Shown: piece by piece, positions 58,373 to 64,000 of the stretch
How the letters are laid out: the number at the start of each line of letters is the position of its first letter
How positions within the stretch are numbered: position 1 is the first letter of the stretch
Origin: Proteles cristata cristata
Taxonomy: Eukaryota > Chordata > Mammalia > Carnivora > Hyaenidae
Assembly: GCA_017311185.1 (NCBI GenBank)
Contig: JAESUZ010002610.1
Coordinates: 1-64,000 of the forward strand
Reading direction: 5' to 3'
DNA length: 64,000 nt
The notes under the pieces: model-generated
What the model saw: the letters and a program-made list of their open reading frames with translations, nothing else
The model's database searches: none
Told to the model about the DNA's origin: nothing
Program-made: the position numbers and the translations under genes

Positions 58373-60305
58373 CCTGTCCTGATCAAGTTTAATAGAGCTT
58401 TTTAAAACATGAGTAATTATAACAATTCCTCTATAATAACAATTATTATGAACTCCTGGTCAAGGTCAGTAGCTTGTTCCTTTACCAAAAAAGTAAAGCC
58501 GCTCTCTGAGGACAAATGGCACATGAGGAGCGGTGTATATTTCCTTTTCTTTAAAAAAAAAAAAAAGAAACCCAAACACTTCATATTTACATGTTTTCTA
58601 TTTAAAAATTGGTCAGTGTGATTAATTCTGTTTTTAAATATAAGTTTCTAATGTGTTGTAGGTTTCAATGTACAAGTCCTAGTTAGCTGATAGGTTTAAG
58701 GTGCTGTTGAGGGGAGGGTGAGCACAGCCCAAGGTCAACACAGGAACATCTTCCACTTACAGGCTGGCTAGACCTCCTGTGGGTATCTTTGGACGGGGGG
58801 ACGTTCCTGGCGGGGAAGCAGAATACCAGTGGTGGGAATGGCAGAGCATTCCAGGGGATGGACTAGGCTTCCGCAGAGGGCTCACGGTGCTGCACATCAC
58901 CCCAGGCTCTGCGTGAGATACACCTCCGGGTATGCCTCCTCCAGACTCATCCTGGTCTAAGCCATGAGGGGCCCGGTTGCTTTGAAGCCCTTCCTGTGTC
59001 TTGGGGTCTCTATGCTGGTGCCTGACTCCCGAGGACTTCCGCTGTTGGCACACTGCCTTTCACATCTTCCTACCTTACTGGATTCCTTGTCCCCAAGGCC
59101 ACTCGCTTTCCATGCATATCTTTAGGGCCTGCTCTTTGCCAAAGCTAAATGGATGATCAAAATCAAGGGCGGTATTAATGAAGTGTGATAGGTCCCATGT
59201 GAAATCTCTCCTAACACATTTGCTCTATGGCGGGCATCTCATTGTCTTGTTTCCTCCAAAGGAGCAATTCGTGCCAAGAACATGAGTTCCCGAAGTCGGC
59301 TGAGAGAGGAGTTCTGTGTATGTCTGAGGGTGGGTTCCGTGTATGTGGGTGGGTGTTGGGCTGGAGGGATTCGTGGAACTTGTCTTCAAACTCACCTGTG
59401 AACGACAGCCTCTGGGGAACCAGGGCTGTGACCTTGCATCCGTGCGTGTGTCAGGAAAGTGCATAGGGAGGTCTGGAGGAGGTGTGAGCACAGGCCTGGA
59501 AGATGAGTTCTCGTACCTGCAGAACTGGTCTGATCTGAAACAAGGTTTTCCGATCACACGGGGGTTAGGCAAATACAGGGGCGTGGCAGATAGGACGATT
59601 TAAGTCCTCAAGGAACCAGAAAATATACGGTTGGTGACGAGGGTAAACCTGGCTCGGCTTCCAATTTTGGAACATAGGAAACATTGTTCTGAATGAAAGA
59701 TCGAACAGGTCAGTCAGATGGTAATGGGCAGGGAAGAAACATCTTGGACTAAGTTTTCCGACTGGAAAGCCAGAGTGAACCTCAGCAGAGGGAGACAGTG
59801 CCCTAGATTCAAGACCCGAAGACTGGGCTTCAAGGATTTGCCCTGACACAGACTAGGCCCTAATCATGACCACATCACTTGGGGTCTCTGGGCCTCGCTG
59901 TCCCTCATCTGTTAGTTAGGCCAGATGGTTTCCACACTATGCCAGCCACATCCACTGGAACCCAGCCAGGTGGTAGGGCTGGCCGACCGCTGTTTAAGAC
60001 GCCTTTCTTCCCTGAACGCTGCCACTTATAAAACCAAGGGTCCCCTCTTTGCTGGGAAAGTGATCAACCCCCAAACTAGGCTCCTGTTCAAACCTGCTCC
60101 CAGAGGTTAAAGGCTAGTTATTAAGGCAGTTTAAGAAATGGACATTCCTCTCCCTCCTCGGATCCTTCCTGTGTTCTGCTAACCCCAAGGCAGCAGAGAG
60201 GGGGTGGGGAGGGGCAGCAAAGGTGCGAGGGAGGCAGCCCCCTTCCTGCCAGGCCGGGCTTTCTCCGGTGGCCTCCGCCAGGGGGCCCGGAGCTCCCCTT
60301 CCCCC
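58350..60305 (-). other. MAPK4: MAPK4 3' UTR (extent estimated)
   Basis: Noncoding sequence downstream of the MAPK4 stop. The first clear polyadenylation-type hexamer reading on - (AATAAA) is at about 58364-58370, so the UTR may run to about 58350. That hexamer lies in repeat-like sequence and the end is a guess. ORFs in this interval (for example 59565-59849 -) look random. Confidence 0.35.
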
Positions 60306-61002
60306 TCACCACCTTTCTTTGGAGAAGGCCTCCGTCTGCACAAGATCGCCAGGGTGCTCGAAGATGCACGCGCCGTTGAGGTCCCCCAGTTTATTGTCCG
60401 GCAGGTCCTCCGGCTTGGTGCAGAGCTTCAGGGCGCGGGAGATGAACACGTCCAGGTCGAACTGGGGGCTCGCGCCCCCGTCGATGGGGGCCGGGTGGCC
60501 CGGTGGAGAGGCGGACAGGCGGCGCTCAGGGCTGTCGGGGGGTGGGCTGGCGCGCTCGGGGCCGACCTGTGTGCTCTTGACCCACTGCGCGATCTCCAGG
60601 AAGAGGCTGGCCGGCTCGTCCTCGCTGGGCCCGGCGTCCGCGGCCACCGCGGCGCTGGGGGGCGCCCCGGCCGCCTGCTTCCAGTGCGACAGATCCAGAA
60701 TGAGCTTGGGCTCCGAGTAGTGGTGCGGCTTGCTGTCGCGCCACAGCAGCTTGTCCAGGTAGGACGGCGAGCCCACTTTGTAGTCGCAGGAGCGGCCGTA
60801 GTCGGCCTCGAAGGCGCGCTCCATGGACGAGTGCGAGCGCTCCAGAAAGCGCTCGGAGCTGCTCTGCGAGTCCTTGCGCGGATCCACCTGCACGTCCTCC
60901 GCCAGCGGCGCGGAGCCGGCGCGCGGGTCGCGCTGCACCTCGCTGGCGTCCTGGCACCGGTCCGGCCTCCACTCCAGGTCCGAGGACAGGCTCACGGGGT
61001 AC
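60306..61002 (-). CDS. MAPK4: MAPK4 (ERK4) last coding exon
   Basis: This GC-rich exon encodes the C-terminal extension of ERK4, an atypical MAP kinase that binds and activates MK5. Read on -, it follows the acceptor CTTTGCAG, completes an arginine codon, and continues YPVSLSSDLEWRPDRCQDAS. It then passes YGRSCDYKVGSPSYLDKLLW, EPKLILDLSHWKQ, ASLFLEIAQWVKS and FDLDVFISRALKLC to KERW and TGA at 60306-60308. That is 231 residues plus the split codon, with no frameshift. The acidic/proline-rich middle (AAVAADAGPSEDEPAS) is the least conserved part. The extension is absent from classical ERK1/2. Identity is essentially certain from the ERK4-specific tail. It is the terminal exon of a gene reading leftward, facing MRO. 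Confidence 0.97.
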
Positions 61003-61404
61003 CTGCAAAGGTTCAGACGGACAGAATGGTGACTGCCCAACCTCGGGAGACTTGGCTTCCTGGAGGGAGCCAGCCCCCTAATCCCCGTCGGCCACCCACA
61101 GGCTGCCTTTCCATTCTTTCCCCATCCCTCCAGTCCTGTGACCCTCCCTCCCCCACTTCCCAAGGTAGGAGAGTGATGGCACAAGGTAATGTTGAGCCTC
61201 CAGGGCTCAGGTGGAGGGACTGACTGTTTGGCTTAACCCTTGTATTCTTCTGTATTCATCACCCTGCAGATATTTCCTGAGCAGCGTACATCCTGGCCCG
61301 CCAGGCACGGCAGTGAACAAAACAAGAAATGCCCTGTCCTCATGGCCTCTGCTTTCAAGTGGCTCCACCTGTTCGGTGCCCCGCACACGGACGTGTACAC
61401 AGAT

Positions 61405-61540
61405 CACGTGGGGACCTTGTTAAATTGCAGCTCTTGATTTGGTAGCTCTGAGGTGGGGCCTGAGATCCTGCAGTGATAGTAAGCTCCCAGGTGATGCTGA
61501 TGCCGCTGGTCCAGGGACCACACTTTGAGTAGCAGGGCCC
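61405..61540 (+). mobile_element. MER5-like DNA element (hAT-Charlie)
   Basis: ATCACGTGGGGACCTTGTTA, GCTCTGAGGTGGGGCCTGAG, AGCTCCCAGGTGATGCTGAT and GCTGGTCCAGGGACCACACT, ending TTTGAGTAGCA. A recognisable non-autonomous hAT element. Confidence 0.7.
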
Positions 61541-61544
61541 TAAT

Positions 61545-61685
61545 GAGCACTTCTCAGGCCCGGCTCAGATCAGAATCACCCCACACTCTCATTTCTGACT
61601 CAGTAGGCTTTGCATCGCCTGGTTTTAACATGTCCCCAGGCAATTCTGAGGTACAGCCAGGGCTAAGAACTCTTGCCCCTGGTTG
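61545..61685 (-). mobile_element. MER5-like DNA element, opposite orientation
   Basis: CAGATCAGAATCACCCCACA, TGACTCAGTAGGCTTTGCAT, CCCAGGCAATTCTGAGGTAC and CCAGGGCTAAGAACTCTTG are the reverse of a MER5-type pattern, placed directly after the + copy. Confidence 0.6.
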
Positions 61686-63194
61686 GATCTGGCTGGATGC
61701 CCCCACAGCATCCTGCATCAATGCGGTGCAGGTGGGGCTGGAGGAAAGATTAGAGACACCTCAGGAGAGACCAAAGATCCTTGGGATTCTGCCTTCCGTC
61801 ACCTGTCCTGCAGCCACAGAGAGCAAAGGCCACTGGCCAAAAGCAAATTAAGGGCAGGTGTGCAGGCCACCAGCTCAGGCCGGCCCTCTCCTCCCCTTGC
61901 CAGGGACTCTATGCAGAACTATGTGGGGGCAGGGAGGGAGCGCAGAGGAGGCAGCAGCCTGCTCATCGTACAGGATGCCTAGTGCTCACACGGGAAAAAC
62001 CAATGCACCAAGGACGGGCAGGTTTGGCCGTGAAGGGGCAGATGCATGGCAGCAGTCCACACGATGTGCTCTGCGAGGCACAGGAAGGCCCCAGTATTGC
62101 CCGCCCGCCCAGAGACACCATTAGGGCAGGAGTCACTCCCAGAGGTGAACACCACACTGCCTCCTCCCACAAGGGGCCTTGGAACTGCAGAGGTTTCCAG
62201 GAGGAAGAGCATGTGAAGACCCTCATCCTTGGCTGCTACACGCCAAGGGCCAAACCTTGGTTCTCTGAAGGCTTCACAGTGACTCTGTGGAGTTAGTATT
62301 ATCACCCCACCTTACACATGGGGACGCTGGTGTTTAAAGGTTAAGCCATCTGTGCAAAGCGGGGGGGCCTGCAGGAAGGAGCCTGCCGTTGATTTGCCAT
62401 TCTCCTTCCTGCGGGTGCGAGGCGCAAGTTAGGAGCCGAAGTGCGTCAGGTCTAGAAACATTCAGAGTTGGTGGGCAGTGGCCAGAGAAACTTGAGAAGC
62501 ATGGGGTGCGCCCTGCTGGGCCAGCACGCTGTACCCTCACAGGCTGTGGAGTGGAGGGGGAGGGGCTGAGGGACCACAGTCAAGGGCGAGACTAGCATGG
62601 GGAGGAGGGAGCAGGAGGAAGAGTCTTCATTAATCTCTATTTGCTGGCAACTCTTGATAACAACAATCGAAGACAACACACCAACAAACGTGTCCGTAAA
62701 TAGCAACATCGCCCTGGCCCTCCCTCGGTGCCTCCTTAATCTGAAACCTATCATCTGTCAAATGACTGAAAAGGAGCACTTGCTCATCTGTCACTTATGT
62801 AACTAGCTGTCACATTCCCACAGCAGCGGGGCTCCCACTTAGGTCCCCTCGGAGTCCTAGCTGCTAAGCAAGCCCTGGACTTCTATTTCTAAACCGAGCG
62901 GCTCTCGGCTCTCCCTCCCAGGATTAGCAGATGGTGATGCCCAAATGTTTAGCTGCCTGATCTAACTTCAGAACAGGAAGGGACCTAACAAATCACAACA
63001 TGCCTACACAGAGATTGTTAAAAAAACAAAAAAACAACAACGTGTGTTCTACCCTACTCTGAATCACTCACTGGTAGTGACTTCCGGGCACACGGTGTTT
63101 GGGAAGGATTCCGGGGGCAAGCCCAGTTTGGCAGGAAAGGGTCGTGTGATTGCTCAGCAGTGTCTGACACAGATGGAAATCGAGGAGGCCCCAC

Positions 63195-63365
63195 ACGAGG
63201 CAGCTATTAGCTGTGTGGCAAGATTCTCCTCTCTAACCTCTCTGGGCTGTAACTTCATCGTATGTCAGTGGGCACTAATAATAACGGCACGTCCCTTCAT
63301 GGCATTCTCAGGAGGTGCAAATGATGTGAACCACATGAAAGCACTGAGTAATAGTAAATTTTACA
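63195..63365 (-). mobile_element. MIR SINE (-)
   Basis: AGCTGTGTGGCAAGATTCTC, TCTAACCTCTCTGGGCTGTA, ACTTCATCGTATGTCAGTGG and GAAAGCACTGAGTAATAGTA follow reverse MIR. Lies in the MAPK4 intron. Confidence 0.75.
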
Positions 63366-63673
63366 TTGTTGCCTTGCCATGCACTGGTGCAGCCTACTTT
63401 ACTAGGGCAGATTCGCATTCTGCTGGAAGTGAGCTCCAATGATGGGTGCTCCTTAAATGCTTGCGGAACACCGTATTGAGCCCTGTGTCCAGTATACTCA
63501 GGGTGGGGAGGAAAGGGGTGGAGGCTGTGTTGCACACAGGAAGGCCCCTGACCCACACGTGTGCATTTACTGGGAATGCCTGGGGACAGGAGAGAAGGGC
63601 AGGAAGCTAAATCGGAGGCAGCACCCATGGGCTGTAGAGCTCGGGAGACAGAGGGAAAGGTCACAGAGGATCA

Positions 63674-64000
<327 letters not shown>

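Noticed and set aside
60526..61008. 160-codon second frame on - within the MAPK4 last exon
   Set aside because: Same-strand alternative frame of a GC-rich exon. The ERK4 frame is unambiguous from YPVSLSSDLEW to KERW.
60204..61223. 339-codon ORF on + across the MAPK4 last exon
   Set aside because: It is the antisense shadow of a GC-rich conserved coding exon; its sequence has low-complexity R/G/A/L composition and no recognisable domain.

Overview
This is nuclear chromosomal DNA from a carnivoran mammal, almost certainly a cat (Felidae). The evidence is about two dozen tRNA-derived SINEs of the carnivore CAN-SINE type in the felid form (heads reading like GGGCGCCTGGGTGGCTCAGT, a CT-rich body and an AATAAA/A-rich tail), a matching full-length LINE-1, and split vertebrate genes with GT-AG introns. 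There are no bacterial-style operons, no tRNA genes and no CRISPR array. Gene order (MRO facing MAPK4, 3' end to 3' end) agrees with what I know of human 18q21.

Genes: only the two ends of the window hold protein-coding exons. At the left edge, on the + strand, are the last two coding exons of MRO (maestro, a HEAT-repeat protein) with its stop codon and a likely 3' UTR. At the right edge, on the - strand, are the last two coding exons of MAPK4 (ERK4, atypical MAP kinase), including the end of the kinase domain, the FRIEDE motif and the long C-terminal extension. The roughly 56 kb between them is intergenic and built largely from transposon remains.

Intergenic layout: 1.9-7.7 kb holds old MIR, L2 and MaLR pieces, a (CA)n tract and a SINE dimer. 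7.8-15.2 kb is a nest: an old SINE carries both a younger SINE and a full-length 6.9-kb LINE-1 with a broken ORF1 and a broken ORF2. 19-24.7 kb holds SINEs and an old LINE-1 that was later split by a candidate solo LTR, a SINE and a young LINE-1 3' fragment. 25-40 kb holds MaLR LTRs, L2, several SINEs and a 0.7-kb young LINE-1 insertion with a perfect target-site duplication. 45-47.5 kb holds a GC- and CpG-rich patch and a poly(T)-flanked, almost identical 83-bp copy of part of it. 49.1-50.2 kb is a well-bounded solo LTR of endogenous-retrovirus type. 53-58 kb holds MIRs, SINEs and DNA-transposon remnants.

I found no convincing undescribed multi-gene system. The observations most worth checking are a probable shift of the MAPK4 penultimate-exon splice donor (predicting four fewer residues), the retrocopy-like 83-bp duplication next to the CpG-rich patch, the datable SINE/SINE/LINE-1 nest, and the solo LTR with a 6-bp target duplication. 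Repeat family names are given from memory of consensus patterns and were not checked by a database search.
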